From: Acidimicrobiaceae bacterium
GTDB lineage: Bacteria > Actinomycetota > Acidimicrobiia > Acidimicrobiales > RAAP-2
Reading direction: 5' to 3'
NCBI GenBank assembly: GCA_003133685.1
Contig: PKYQ01000019.1
Coordinates: forward strand, 16,050-60,117
Length of the DNA stretch: 44,068 nucleotides
This document shows, in pieces, positions 1 to 7,896 of the stretch. A program made the translations under genes and the position numbers. The notes beneath the pieces are model-generated. The model was not told the DNA's origin, did not search any database, and saw nothing but the letters and a program-made list of their open reading frames with translations. Within the stretch, counting starts at the first letter, position 1. Every line of letters starts with the position of its first letter.

Positions 1-804
1 CTGTCCTTGATGTTCGGCGTCATGAAGATCATCAATCTCGCCCACGGCGATATGGCGGTCGTGGCGGGCTACACGGCGGTCTTCCTGGTGCCGAAGTTCC
101 ACCTCCCCGAAGTGTGGTCGTTCCTCATCGTCGTGCCGATCTTCGCGCTGTTGGGCTACATCGTGCAGCGAACCTTGCTGCAGAAGAGTATCGACCGCGA
201 CCCCTTCACGACGCTGCTCGTCACGTTCGGACTGTCGGTTGTGATCGAGAATCTCCTGCTCGAGATCTACACCGCCAACGCGCAGTCGATCAACATCGGC
301 TCCCTCATCGTGAAGTCCTGGCAGGTCAACAACACGATCTCCGTGTCCTATCTCTCACTCACCGTCCTGATCGTCTCGGTGGTCGTGCTCGGCGCGTTGC
401 AACTCTTTCTCTCCAAGACCAGCACCGGCCGACAGATCCGCGCCGTGTCCGATGACCGCGAGGCCGCCCAACTGTGCGGGACCAACTACCGGCACATCTT
501 CGGGATCGCGTCGTCCTTGGCCTTCGCAACGGTGGCGCTGGCGGGGATCGCCTTCGGGATGTACACGAGCCTTTCGCCGACGGCCGGCGGCGTGAACCTG
601 CTCTTCGCGTTCGAGACCGTCGTCATCGGCGGCATCGGTTCTCTCTGGGGAACGCTCGTCGGCGGAATCCTCTTGGGCATCGCCCAACAGTTCGGGGCGC
701 ACTTCAACGAGCAGTACACGGTTCTGGCGGGCAATATCTTGTTCTTGTTGGTGCTGGCTATTCGTCCCCAGGGTCTCTTCGGCAGGAAAGTGGTGATGTC
801 GTGA
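1..804 (+). CDS. livH: Branched-chain amino acid ABC transporter permease LivH (5' partial)
   Basis: Inner-membrane permease of a high-affinity branched-chain amino acid (or related amide/urea-type) ABC importer; it pairs with LivM. The reading frame is open to the first base and begins inside the conserved motif LSLMFGVMKIINLAHGD, which normally follows about 20-25 residues of the first membrane segment, so the real start lies left of the window. Hydrophobic segments alternate with the cytoplasmic loop near RQIRAVSDDREAAQLCG, the EAA-like loop of this family, and the C-terminal GGIGSLWGTLVGGILLG is also typical. Its stop overlaps the LivM start by four bases (GTGA), so the two are translationally coupled. 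The ATPases LivG/LivF and the binding protein are not in the window. Substrate cannot be read from the sequence. Confidence 0.93.
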   Translation: MSLMFGVMKIINLAHGDMAVVAGYTAVFLVPKFHLPEVWSFLIVVPIFALLGYIVQRTLLQKSIDRDPFTTLLVTFGLSVVIENLLLEIYTANAQSINIGSLIVKSWQVNNTISVSYLSLTVLIVSVVVLGALQLFLSKTSTGRQIRAVSDDREAAQLCGTNYRHIFGIASSLAFATVALAGIAFGMYTSLSPTAGGVNLLFAFETVVIGGIGSLWGTLVGGILLGIAQQFGAHFNEQYTVLAGNILFLLVLAIRPQGLFGRKVVMS

Positions 805-1907
805 GCATCGACGACTTCACTCCTGTCGTTCAGTCCATCACGGTCAAACGCCACCAGATCCCGGTCGCCTACACCTTCGCCGGCGCGATTGCGTTGGCGG
901 TCTTTTTCACGTGGGCGCCGTGGATACTTCCGGCCTCGGACGTCTCGATCCTGATGAACTTCTTCATCCTCGTGATCATGGCGACCATGTGGAACCTGCT
1001 CGCCGGCTACGCCGGAATGGTCTCGATCGGCCAACAGGCCTTCATCGGACTCGGCGCCTACGCCACTCTCTACTTCGCTATTAAGGGAATGGACCCCTTC
1101 TTCGCGATTCCGCTCGCGGTGATCATCTGCGCCGTCATCGCGTTTCCGGTCACGTACCTGCTTTTTCGTCTCCGCGGGGGATACTTCTCGGTCGCGACGT
1201 GGGTCGTGGCCGACAGCGCAATGCTGATCATCGGTTCGATCGCCTTCTTCGGCGGCGGTACCGGTCACTACCTGCCGGGGTTGAGCAACATCGCTTTCAA
1301 GGAGCTCAATCACGACACCTACCTGGCGGCCTGGTTCGTCGCCCTCATTGTCGTCGTAGCGACGTATATATTGCTGCGCAGCCGATTGGGGCTGGTTTTA
1401 TCGTCGGTCCGTGACAACGAGGTCGCGGCGCGCAGTTCCGGCGCCAAGGTCACCTCAACGAGACGCACCATATTTATCGTCGCCGCAGCCGGCTGTGGCG
1501 CGGCCGGCGCGGTCCTCGCGATCAGCCAGCCGTTCATTCAGCTGGGCAACGAATTCAACTTGCAGTGGGCCGCGGAGATGCTCTTCGCCTCAATGATCGG
1601 CGGGCTGGGCACGATCGAGGGCCCAATCCTCGGTTGCGTCATCTATTTCGTCCTGCAACAGTCGCTCCAGAACTACGGGGCCTGGTATCTGATCATCTTC
1701 GGTGCCCTCGCGGTCGGCGTCGCGATTTGGCAGCCCCGAGGTATCTGGGGATTCATTCGTGACAAGTTCCACTTCGAGTTGTTACCGGTCGGTTACCGGG
1801 TGCAGGGGGCTGGCGTGGGCGAGGCGCTGCCGCGCAGATCGGTCGATTGGCGACCATGGCGTCGCACGAAGGAAACGACGAGCGTCGAGGATGCCGACTC
1901 CCCCTGA
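801..1907 (+). CDS. livM: Branched-chain amino acid ABC transporter permease LivM
   Basis: Second permease subunit of the importer, 368 residues from the GTG that overlaps the livH stop. About eight or more hydrophobic segments are visible from residue 20 to 310. Family signatures include NLLAGYAGMVSIGQQAFIGLGAYA near residues 60-85, the loop SVRDNEVAARSSG (EAA loop contacting the ATPase) and GGLGTIEGPILG near the C terminus. The last ~45 residues (after WGFIRDKF) form a charged cytoplasmic tail that is longer than the E. coli protein but common in Actinomycetota. An upstream in-frame extension into livH exists but is not needed. No ATPase gene follows: an unrelated TPR protein with its own promoter-like signal comes next, so the remaining subunits probably lie upstream. 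Confidence 0.93.
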   Translation: MSIDDFTPVVQSITVKRHQIPVAYTFAGAIALAVFFTWAPWILPASDVSILMNFFILVIMATMWNLLAGYAGMVSIGQQAFIGLGAYATLYFAIKGMDPFFAIPLAVIICAVIAFPVTYLLFRLRGGYFSVATWVVADSAMLIIGSIAFFGGGTGHYLPGLSNIAFKELNHDTYLAAWFVALIVVVATYILLRSRLGLVLSSVRDNEVAARSSGAKVTSTRRTIFIVAAAGCGAAGAVLAISQPFIQLGNEFNLQWAAEMLFASMIGGLGTIEGPILGCVIYFVLQQSLQNYGAWYLIIFGALAVGVAIWQPRGIWGFIRDKFHFELLPVGYRVQGAGVGEALPRRSVDWRPWRRTKETTSVEDADSP

Positions 1908-1935
1908 TCCAAATCTGGTGATAGCAGCCCTTTAG

Positions 1936-1947
1936 TAGCATTGTCCG
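1936..1947 (+). promoter_or_regulatory. Leaderless-type -10 box for the TPR protein gene
   Basis: TAGCAT lies at 1936-1941, exactly six bases before the GTG start at 1948. The spacing would put transcription initiation on or next to the start codon, and there is no Shine-Dalgarno sequence. The same TANNNT-N6-start arrangement recurs at several other genes in this window. Confidence 0.5.
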
Positions 1948-3504
1948 GTGCCCGCTCGAAATCCTTCGCCTCGTCGCGCCTCCGGTGGGCGACCACCGAG
2001 CGCGAACCGTGGCGCCCCGAAGGGCGCGGGCCGGCCGAGCGGCCCGTCGAGCGCAGCTCCTCGAAGGGGCCCCCGTGACCCCGATTCAAAGGATTTCCCG
2101 CGTCGCGAACCTCGAGACGGCGCCGAACGGCGAATCGATCGCGCCAAGCCTGACGGACGTCCGGCGCCCCGGGGTCCTCGCCCGAGTACCGGCACTACCC
2201 GAGACTCGAAGTCCGACGGCGACCGTGCACCACGGCGATACGACCGCGAAGAACGCGACGGGCGCAGTCTCGAACGTCGTCCTCGACCGAGCAGCGCCGG
2301 GCGCGACGCAAGAGCCCCCGGCCGACCGGCCGCGCGCGACGCGCGCGCACCGGGTCGCTACGACGCTGCGCGCACGCCCCGCGAGAGCGGTCACTACAAA
2401 GACTCGTCGCCGTCGCGTGCGCCACGACCCAACGATCGTCGCCCGAGTTCGTCGGAGCGCTCGCGATCGCCGAGGTCCGAAGGCCGCTTCGACGCGAATT
2501 CGCGCGACCGCCGCCCGAGTTTGCCGCCGCGCAATCGTCCGCCGAGTCGAACGCGCACCGAACGTCCTCGCGAACTGAGCCCGGAGGAGATCGAACGCGC
2601 GAAAGCCGATTCCTACGGCCGCGCCCAAGGCTGGGGCGGTGTCGCGCGAAAGGGTGGCGCCAATATCAAGTCGACCGGTCAGGCGATGGAGGTCACGCCG
2701 AGTTCGGGCACGAAACCGGATCGCATGTCCACCTGGGTACAGGACGAGCGTCCCACGAGCGCGGCGCCGGTTGCCAAGGCCAAACCGAAAGTCAAGTACG
2801 CGCTGCCGGGCGACATCGCCGCGGACGTCCGAAAGGCCTTCATCGGCACGTCGTACATGCGCGAGAAGATGGTGCTCACGCTCACGAAAGCGGCCGAAGC
2901 CTACGATCGCAAGCGCTACGAAGAGGCGTTACGACTGGGTCGCATCGTCGCCGACGCCGTACCGGGCGTCGCCCCGGTCCGTGAGCTGACCGGGCTCGCC
3001 GCCTATCGCGCCGAACGTTGGAATATGGCGAGGATTCATCTGCGAGCGCATTTCACCATCACCGGCGACGCCGAACACCTGCCGCTGGTGATGGACTGTG
3101 ACCGAGCGAACTTCAAATTCCGTGCCGTCGCCAAGACCTTCGGCGAACTCGAAGAGAGCGAACCGAGCGCCGAGGTCCTGGCCGAAGGACGAATCGTCAT
3201 GGCGGCGTCCCTGGCCGATCAGCGTCTGTACACCGAAGCGATCGAGCTCTTGACCAAGGCCGGCGCGACCAAGCAGCTCCGCAACCCTTCCTATCGACAC
3301 GTCCGTCTCTGGTACGCGTTGGCCGACGTCTATGACCGGGCCGGGGACCTCACGTCGGCGCGCGAACTGTTCGCGCGCGTCGTCATCGCCGAACCGGACG
3401 CCTACGACGCCAAGACCCGCCTCGGGGAACTCGGCGCCAGCGCGCCGCGAAAGAACCGTAGGCGGCGCACGACCCCGGTCTCGAAGAAAAAGTCAGCCGA
3501 CTAG
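1948..3504 (+). CDS. Arg/Ser/Pro-rich protein with C-terminal tetratricopeptide-like helices
   Basis: 518 residues in two parts. Residues 1-~215 are low complexity, dominated by Arg, Pro, Ser, Gly and Asp with no hydrophobic core, and are surely disordered and strongly basic; such tails often bind nucleic acid. A linker around ELSPEEIERAKADSYGRAQG leads to an alpha-helical C-terminal half (about 290-500) with repeated A-x-x-L-x-x-G/A-x-x-Y/W-x-A patterns, for example RYEEALRLGRIVADAVPG and AGDLTSARELFARVVIAEP, typical of TPR helices. No catalytic motif is seen. TPR domains usually mediate protein contacts; the partner is unknown. The stop overlaps that of the convergent hydrolase gene in a shared CTAG. 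The arginine-rich half leaves other frames open by base composition alone; these were not called. Confidence 0.8.
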   Translation: MPARNPSPRRASGGRPPSANRGAPKGAGRPSGPSSAAPRRGPRDPDSKDFPRREPRDGAERRIDRAKPDGRPAPRGPRPSTGTTRDSKSDGDRAPRRYDREERDGRSLERRPRPSSAGRDARAPGRPAARDARAPGRYDAARTPRESGHYKDSSPSRAPRPNDRRPSSSERSRSPRSEGRFDANSRDRRPSLPPRNRPPSRTRTERPRELSPEEIERAKADSYGRAQGWGGVARKGGANIKSTGQAMEVTPSSGTKPDRMSTWVQDERPTSAAPVAKAKPKVKYALPGDIAADVRKAFIGTSYMREKMVLTLTKAAEAYDRKRYEEALRLGRIVADAVPGVAPVRELTGLAAYRAERWNMARIHLRAHFTITGDAEHLPLVMDCDRANFKFRAVAKTFGELEESEPSAEVLAEGRIVMAASLADQRLYTEAIELLTKAGATKQLRNPSYRHVRLWYALADVYDRAGDLTSARELFARVVIAEPDAYDAKTRLGELGASAPRKNRRRRTTPVSKKKSAD

Positions 3505-4628
3505 CTCATCGCCGCGACGGCGGCCAGCAGTGAGATCTCGCTGCCGCGCGTGTCGCCCGTGAGACCGACCTGCATCTTGTTCATCATGTAAGAGATTGTC
3601 AGACCCAACTCCTGGTCCATCATGATGAGCGAGCCACCGTACCCACCCCAGAAACAGGTGCGCGGTCCAACCGGCACGTAACTGCTCGCCAACCCGTAGC
3701 CGAGGCCGAAACTCATGTCGACGGCGAGGACCTGGTCGACGCCACCGACTTGACGCTGGAAGACCTTGTCGCCCGTCTTCTCTGAGAAGAAGCGATGTCC
3801 GTTGACGTGGCCGTTGTTGGCCATCACCTGTTGAATTGTCGCGACCGCGAGGGCGTTGCCGTGGCCGTTGGCGGCTGGGATCTCCGCGGCTCGCCACCAA
3901 CGATTACGCGGCGCCGTCGCGTCGAGGAGCGGCGAGGTGAGCGTGCGCACCATGATCGAGTCCGGGGCGGCATCGCCGAAGTTCTCGGGAGGAGGGGGGA
4001 TCACGAGGCTGACGCGATGCTCTTCGGATTCGGGCAGCCCGATGAAGAAATCGGCGTCGAGTACGTCGGCGACTTCACTCTTGAAGAACTCACCGATCGT
4101 CGTGCCAGTAATTCGCCGAACCACCTCGCCGATGAGGAAACCCTGGGTAACGGCGTGGTACCCGCTCATGGAGCGGTCCTCCCACCACGGCTTCTGGGCC
4201 GCGAGAAGCGACGTGGCGAGGTCCCAGTTGGCTAAATCTTCGGGCACGATCGTCTCCTGCCAACCCGAGAGCCCGGCACAGTGATTCATGAGGTGTCGCA
4301 CCTCGATGGCCTCTTTGCCGTTGGCGGCGAATTCGGGCCAGTACGTCGCGACGGTCGCATCGAAGTCGAGTTCGCCGCGGTCGTGGAGCATCAGGGCGAC
4401 GAGGAAGGTCATGGTCTTGGTGGTTGACCACACGTTCACGAGGGTGTCGCGGTCCCACGGCGTGGTCTTCTCTTCGTCTCGGTAGCCGCCCCAAATGTCG
4501 GCGACGAGTTCCTCACGGTGAAAGACCGCTATGGACGCTCCAACGTCCGCACCACTCGCGAGGCTCTTTTCCAGATGATCGACCAGGCCGGCAAATTTTG
4601 CGGTGGTCGTTCCGTGAACCTGCGACAT
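3501..4628 (-). CDS. Serine beta-lactamase-family hydrolase (class C / esterase EstB type)
   Basis: 375-residue member of the beta-lactamase/transpeptidase-like serine hydrolase family, which contains class C beta-lactamases, D-aminopeptidases and esterases. The nucleophile motif S-x-x-K is seen as STTK (Ser68, Lys71) after NVW; a tyrosine in SGYHAVTQG fits the second (Y-x-N/S-like) motif, with the Asn position replaced. A gatekeeper-type loop LMNHCAGLSG precedes it. No signal peptide is evident, so a cytosolic esterase or lactonase is more likely than a periplasmic resistance enzyme. A GGGAGAG ribosome site precedes the ATG. It is followed downstream, tail to tail, by the TPR gene. Substrate is not predictable. 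Confidence 0.85.
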   Translation of the reverse strand: MSQVHGTTTAKFAGLVDHLEKSLASGADVGASIAVFHREELVADIWGGYRDEEKTTPWDRDTLVNVWSTTKTMTFLVALMLHDRGELDFDATVATYWPEFAANGKEAIEVRHLMNHCAGLSGWQETIVPEDLANWDLATSLLAAQKPWWEDRSMSGYHAVTQGFLIGEVVRRITGTTIGEFFKSEVADVLDADFFIGLPESEEHRVSLVIPPPPENFGDAAPDSIMVRTLTSPLLDATAPRNRWWRAAEIPAANGHGNALAVATIQQVMANNGHVNGHRFFSEKTGDKVFQRQVGGVDQVLAVDMSFGLGYGLASSYVPVGPRTCFWGGYGGSLIMMDQELGLTISYMMNKMQVGLTGDTRGSEISLLAAVAAMS

Positions 4629-4667
4629 TGATCTCTCCCTACGTTGGCGTTATTGGCGAGACTACTT

Positions 4668-5234
4668 TTACGACGTCATCCCCGAGAGTCCGACGAGCGC
4701 TCGCGCGTGTTCGATCTCACCCATGTGGCGTAACGCGTGTTGGTAGATCCAGCACTCCAGGGCGTCGCTCCGCGTTATTCCCTCATCGCCACCGACTCGC
4801 GCCGAGAACGTCCGGGCAACCGTTGGACCGTAGGGGTAGGCGACGATGACGTCGGAGAATGTGGAGGGGTCAATGCTGATGACGAATTCCTCAGTGGCGC
4901 TGAACACCAATTGCTGAAAATCGAGGAACGCCTCGTAGTCGCCGATTCGCTGATTCATCATTTCCTCGACGGTCTTCTCCTTTCCCGGGTCGTTGATCGC
5001 CAGTCCCATTTGCGTCGCCCACGTCTCGCTCATCTGCGGCGCGGGACCACCAATGAACACGACACTTCCGTCTTCGATGAGGAGCTGGTGGACCAAGGAG
5101 AACGCGATGGGCAAAACGCCCGCCACGACGACGCGATTGACCTGCTCGAGGTCCATAGTGGCGCAGGCCTCGTAGTAGAGAGAGTGCACGGCGCCGAGAC
5201 GTCGTGACAATGATGATCGGTAGTCGAAGTCCAT
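4668..5234 (-). CDS. DinB-fold (DUF664-like) putative metal-dependent protein
   Basis: 188 residues from the ATG at 5234; a longer in-frame start at 5336 would run into the divergent aldolase gene and adds an atypical basic segment, so I reject it. The DinB four-helix fold is suggested by His in SLVHQLLIEDG and by the C-terminal QHALRHMGEIEHARALVG, which gives the usual H...H-x3-H metal triad and the family's closing helix. Members include thiol-dependent S-transferases (mycothiol or bacillithiol) and many unknowns. No partner gene is evident; it lies between a serine hydrolase gene on the same strand and the divergent fbaB. A CAGACT hexamer six bases before the ATG is a weak match to the leaderless signal. 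Confidence 0.72.
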   Translation of the reverse strand: MDFDYRSSLSRRLGAVHSLYYEACATMDLEQVNRVVVAGVLPIAFSLVHQLLIEDGSVVFIGGPAPQMSETWATQMGLAINDPGKEKTVEEMMNQRIGDYEAFLDFQQLVFSATEEFVISIDPSTFSDVIVAYPYGPTVARTFSARVGGDEGITRSDALECWIYQHALRHMGEIEHARALVGLSGMTS

Positions 5235-5316
5235 GACCGCAGTCTGTCGCACGAGCAAGCGCAGCGCACACGTCGAGTTCGCGAGCGCAGCAGAATGACT
5301 CGTTCTCCTCATCTTG

Positions 5317-5328
5317 TAACCTTGGGTC
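5317..5328 (+). promoter_or_regulatory. Leaderless-type -10 box for fbaB
   Basis: TAACCT at 5317-5322 is followed by six bases and then the ATG at 5329. No Shine-Dalgarno sequence is present in the gap. Confidence 0.5.
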
Positions 5329-6378
5329 ATGGACATTGCCTCGCTACTGGGCGACGATGCGTCGTCGCTGCTTGATCACAAGGCCACCGCGTTCCCCAAG
5401 GAGTTGCTGACCCTCCCCGGTGCGGACTATTTGAGCGACGTGTTCGCCCTCTCTGACCGCTCGCCAACCGTGCTGCGCAACCTTGGCACTTTGCACAATC
5501 ACGGGCGACTTCGAGGAACCGGTTACCTCTCCATTCTCCCGGTCGACCAGGGCATCGAGCACTCGGCCGCGGCGTCGTTCTCGCCCAATCCTGAGTATTT
5601 CGACCCCGCCCGGCTCTGTGACTTGGCCATCGAAGGGGGCTGCAACGCAATCGCCTCAACGCTGGGGACGCTTGGTTCAATTTCGCGTCGCTACGTGCAC
5701 CGGATTCCCTTCATCGTGAAGATCAACCACAACGACCTACTGCGCTACCCGAACAGCTTCGACGAACGGCTCTTCGCGTCGGCGCAACTGGCCTCAGACC
5801 TGGGCGCCGTCGGTGTCGGCGCGACGATCTACTTCGGATCCGAGGGCTCGATCCGCCAGATCGAAGAGATCGGCAAGGCCTTCGCCGAGGCGCACCGACT
5901 CGGGATGTTCACCGTGCTCTGGACGTATCTGCGAAATGACGCTTTCGTCAAGGACGGCGTCGATTACCACCTCAGTGCCGACTTGACCGGCCAGGCCAAC
6001 CACCTCGGTGTCACCATCGAAGCCGACATCATCAAGCAGAAGCAACCGATCAACAACGGCGGCTACAACGCAGTGAAGTTCGGAAAGACCAGTCCATTGG
6101 TTTATTCGAAGTTGACGACCGACAATCCGATCGACCTCACGCGCTGGCAGGTGGTCAACTGTTACGCCGGTCGAATTGGCTTGATCAACTCCGGTGGAGA
6201 ATCGACGGGCGACAACGACCTCGCGGGCGCCGTGCGCACGGCGGTCATCAACAAGCGCGCCGGTGGCCAGGGACTCATTCTTGGTCGAAAAGCGTTCCAG
6301 CGACCGATCAACGAAGGCGCGGCGCTCATCAACGCCGTCCAGGACGTGTACTTGGACGAATCCATCACGGTGGCCTAA
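5329..6378 (+). CDS. fbaB: Class I fructose-bisphosphate aldolase (FbaB/DhnA type)
   Basis: 349 residues, the same length class as E. coli FbaB (350). It should reversibly cleave fructose 1,6-bisphosphate to dihydroxyacetone phosphate and glyceraldehyde 3-phosphate through a lysine Schiff base, in the cytosol. Recognised blocks: [16 protein letters not shown] (phosphate-side loop), [28 protein letters not shown] with the candidate Schiff-base lysine region, and the phosphate-binding end [13 protein letters not shown] then [15 protein letters not shown]. It is followed at a 9-bp gap by the pgsA-like gene, whose own -10-like box starts inside the fbaB stop codon. Context does not add to function; this type of aldolase is often gluconeogenic. 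Confidence 0.93.
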   Translation: MDIASLLGDDASSLLDHKATAFPKELLTLPGADYLSDVFALSDRSPTVLRNLGTLHNHGRLRGTGYLSILPVDQGIEHSAAASFSPNPEYFDPARLCDLAIEGGCNAIASTLGTLGSISRRYVHRIPFIVKINHNDLLRYPNSFDERLFASAQLASDLGAVGVGATIYFGSEGSIRQIEEIGKAFAEAHRLGMFTVLWTYLRNDAFVKDGVDYHLSADLTGQANHLGVTIEADIIKQKQPINNGGYNAVKFGKTSPLVYSKLTTDNPIDLTRWQVVNCYAGRIGLINSGGESTGDNDLAGAVRTAVINKRAGGQGLILGRKAFQRPINEGAALINAVQDVYLDESITVA

Positions 6379-6387
6379 TACGCTTCA
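6376..6387 (+). promoter_or_regulatory. Leaderless-type -10 box for the pgsA-like gene
   Basis: TAATAC begins with the TAA stop of fbaB (6376-6381) and is six bases from the GTG at 6388. It favours this GTG over the adjacent ATG at 6391. Confidence 0.4.
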
Positions 6388-7002
6388 GTGATGAGTCCAG
6401 ACGAAGCCTCGGACGCGGGATGGCTGACGTGGCCGAATTTGATATCCGTCATTCGTCTGGCGTTCCTTCCGCTTTTCTTCTGGCTGCTGTTCGGCACCAA
6501 TCATCGGGCCATTGCCGCGTGGCTCTTGGCGACGCTCGGAGCGACTGACTGGATTGACGGTTTCGTCGCGCGACGTTGGCATCAGGTCTCCAACGTGGGC
6601 AAGGTTCTCGATCCCGTCGCCGATCGCATCCTGGTGATCAGCGCTCTGCTCGCGGTCGCGGCCGCCGGCGGCGTGCCCTGGTGGTTCGCGTCGGCGACTT
6701 TGACGCGCGAACTGATCGTCTCGTTACTGACGGTCGTTCTGGCGTCGCTGGGCGCCGCGAGAATCGACGTCCTGTGGTGGGGCAAGGTCTCGACGTTTGC
6801 CCTGATGACGACCTTCCCGCTCTTTTTGTTGACGACGAATCCCCATCACGGCGCGCTACTGCCGTGGCAGCACGACGTACGCGATGTCTGTTGGGTGCTG
6901 GGAATCACGGGACTGACGCTTTCGTGGATCGTGCTCTTCGGTTACGTCAAACCGGCGCTGAACGCCTTACGCACGGGACGCCGAGCCCGCCGAATCTTGT
7001 AA
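6388..7002 (+). CDS. pgsA: CDP-alcohol phosphatidyltransferase (PgsA family)
   Basis: Integral membrane enzyme of 204 residues that transfers a phosphatidyl group from CDP-diacylglycerol to an alcohol such as glycerol 3-phosphate. The diagnostic motif D-x2-D-G-x2-A-R-x8-G-x3-D-x3-D is complete: Asp54, Asp57, Gly58, Ala61, Arg62, Gly71, Asp75 and Asp79 (in DWIDGFVARRW...GKVLDPVAD). About five to six hydrophobic segments follow. The position just before gcvH and the FHA gene matches pgsA2 (Rv1822) of M. tuberculosis, although the genes Rv1823-1825 are missing here. Whether it makes phosphatidylglycerol phosphate, cardiolipin or another lipid cannot be decided. Confidence 0.9.
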   Translation: MMSPDEASDAGWLTWPNLISVIRLAFLPLFFWLLFGTNHRAIAAWLLATLGATDWIDGFVARRWHQVSNVGKVLDPVADRILVISALLAVAAAGGVPWWFASATLTRELIVSLLTVVLASLGAARIDVLWWGKVSTFALMTTFPLFLLTTNPHHGALLPWQHDVRDVCWVLGITGLTLSWIVLFGYVKPALNALRTGRRARRIL

Positions 7003-7011
7003 GTTTGCCCC
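7000..7011 (+). promoter_or_regulatory. Leaderless-type -10 box for gcvH
   Basis: TAAGTT at 7000-7005 begins with the pgsA stop codon; six bases separate it from the gcvH ATG at 7012. No ribosome site is visible. Confidence 0.45.
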
Positions 7012-7392
7012 ATGCTGATACCAACCGATCTTCGATACTCCAACGACCACGAGTGGGCGAAGGCCAACGGTGACATAATTCGAATTGGCATCACCGATTA
7101 CGCCCAGGACGCCCTCGGCGACGTGGTGTTCGTCGATCTGCCCAAGGTCGGCGCCGCGATCGACGCGCACTCCGCGATCGGCGAAGTCGAATCGACGAAG
7201 TCGGTGTCGGAGATCTACGCGCCGGTCGCTGGCACGGTGAGCGCGGTGAACGACACGCTCAAGAGCGCACCCGAATCGGTCAACGCCGATCCGTACGGCG
7301 AAGGTTGGATCTGCGAAATCACGACGACGAATAGTGCCGACTTCGACGCGCTGCTCGACGCGGCGGGTTACGGCGCCCTCACCAACAACTGA
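7012..7392 (+). CDS. gcvH: Glycine cleavage system H protein
   Basis: 126-residue lipoyl carrier that shuttles the aminomethyl group from P protein to T protein and presents dihydrolipoyl to L protein. The start LRYSNDHEWAK and the lipoylation site EVESTKSVSEIYAP (Lys63) are diagnostic, as is GWICEI near the end. It is separated from gcvT and gcvP by about 10 kb, as in mycobacteria, and is followed by the GarA-like FHA gene. In M. tuberculosis gcvH and garA (Rv1826, Rv1827) have the same order. Confidence 0.97.
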   Translation: MLIPTDLRYSNDHEWAKANGDIIRIGITDYAQDALGDVVFVDLPKVGAAIDAHSAIGEVESTKSVSEIYAPVAGTVSAVNDTLKSAPESVNADPYGEGWICEITTTNSADFDALLDAAGYGALTNN

Positions 7393-7431
7393 CCCTGACG
7401 AACACTCGCGAAGTTAACTAGTGTGAAGCCG

Positions 7432-7896
7432 ATGAACTGCCGTCGATGTGGAGAAATTCTTAACGCCAACGCGAGCTTTTGTTGGTCGTGCGGAGCCCCT
7501 CAACACGACGCCAACTCACCAGAAACGATCGCGGTCCCCGTCATAACCGCGGCCGAGGTACTGCACCCCGGAACCAACCGTGGTCCCAACGGTGAACACG
7601 GCGATGAGTTGATGATTGCGACGGGACTCGAAGCGGGCAGTCGCATCGCGTTGAAAGGCGAGATCACGACGGTTGGTCGTCACGAAAACAGTGACCTGCT
7701 GTTGGATGACGTCTCGGTCTCACGCCATCACGCGATCTTCACGCGCACCGCGAGCGGACGCATCACCTTGCGCGACCTCAACTCGCTCAACGGGACCTAC
7801 GTAAATGGAACTCGGGTCGAAGAGACCACCCTGCACTCCGCAGACGAGGTGCAGATTGGCAAGTTCAAACTTATCTTTTGGGAGGCGACGCAATGA
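7432..7896 (+). CDS. garA: Zinc-ribbon plus FHA domain protein, GarA/OdhI-like
   Basis: 154 residues from ATG 7432 (TAGTGT lies seven bases upstream; an alternative GTG is at 7423). Residues 1-22 carry a zinc ribbon, C-x2-C-x10-C-x2-C (Cys3, 6, 17, 20). A linker with PETIAVPVI (Thr32) leads to an FHA domain at ~60-150 with Gly82-Arg83, Ser97-Arg98-His99 and the NGTYVNG turn. GarA and OdhI bind and inhibit 2-oxoglutarate dehydrogenase and tune glutamate metabolism, and are switched off when a Thr in an ETTSV motif is phosphorylated and docks into their own FHA domain. The gene order gcvH-FHA-merR-BFN matches Rv1826-Rv1829, so orthology is likely; the zinc ribbon and the single-Thr motif differ from GarA. 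It overlaps the next gene by ATGA. Confidence 0.85.
   Translation: MNCRRCGEILNANASFCWSCGAPQHDANSPETIAVPVITAAEVLHPGTNRGPNGEHGDELMIATGLEAGSRIALKGEITTVGRHENSDLLLDDVSVSRHHAIFTRTASGRITLRDLNSLNGTYVNGTRVEETTLHSADEVQIGKFKLIFWEATQ

Noticed and set aside
486-1313. Long minus-strand open frame opposite livH/livM
   Set aside because: It is antisense to two well-recognised permeases; the translation is rich in D, R, E and G without a fold, which is a by-product of codon bias.
2086-2628. Antisense and +1 open frames in the arginine-rich region
   Set aside because: The low-complexity GC-rich sequence leaves several frames open; only the plus-strand frame starting at 1948 continues into a folded TPR-like region.
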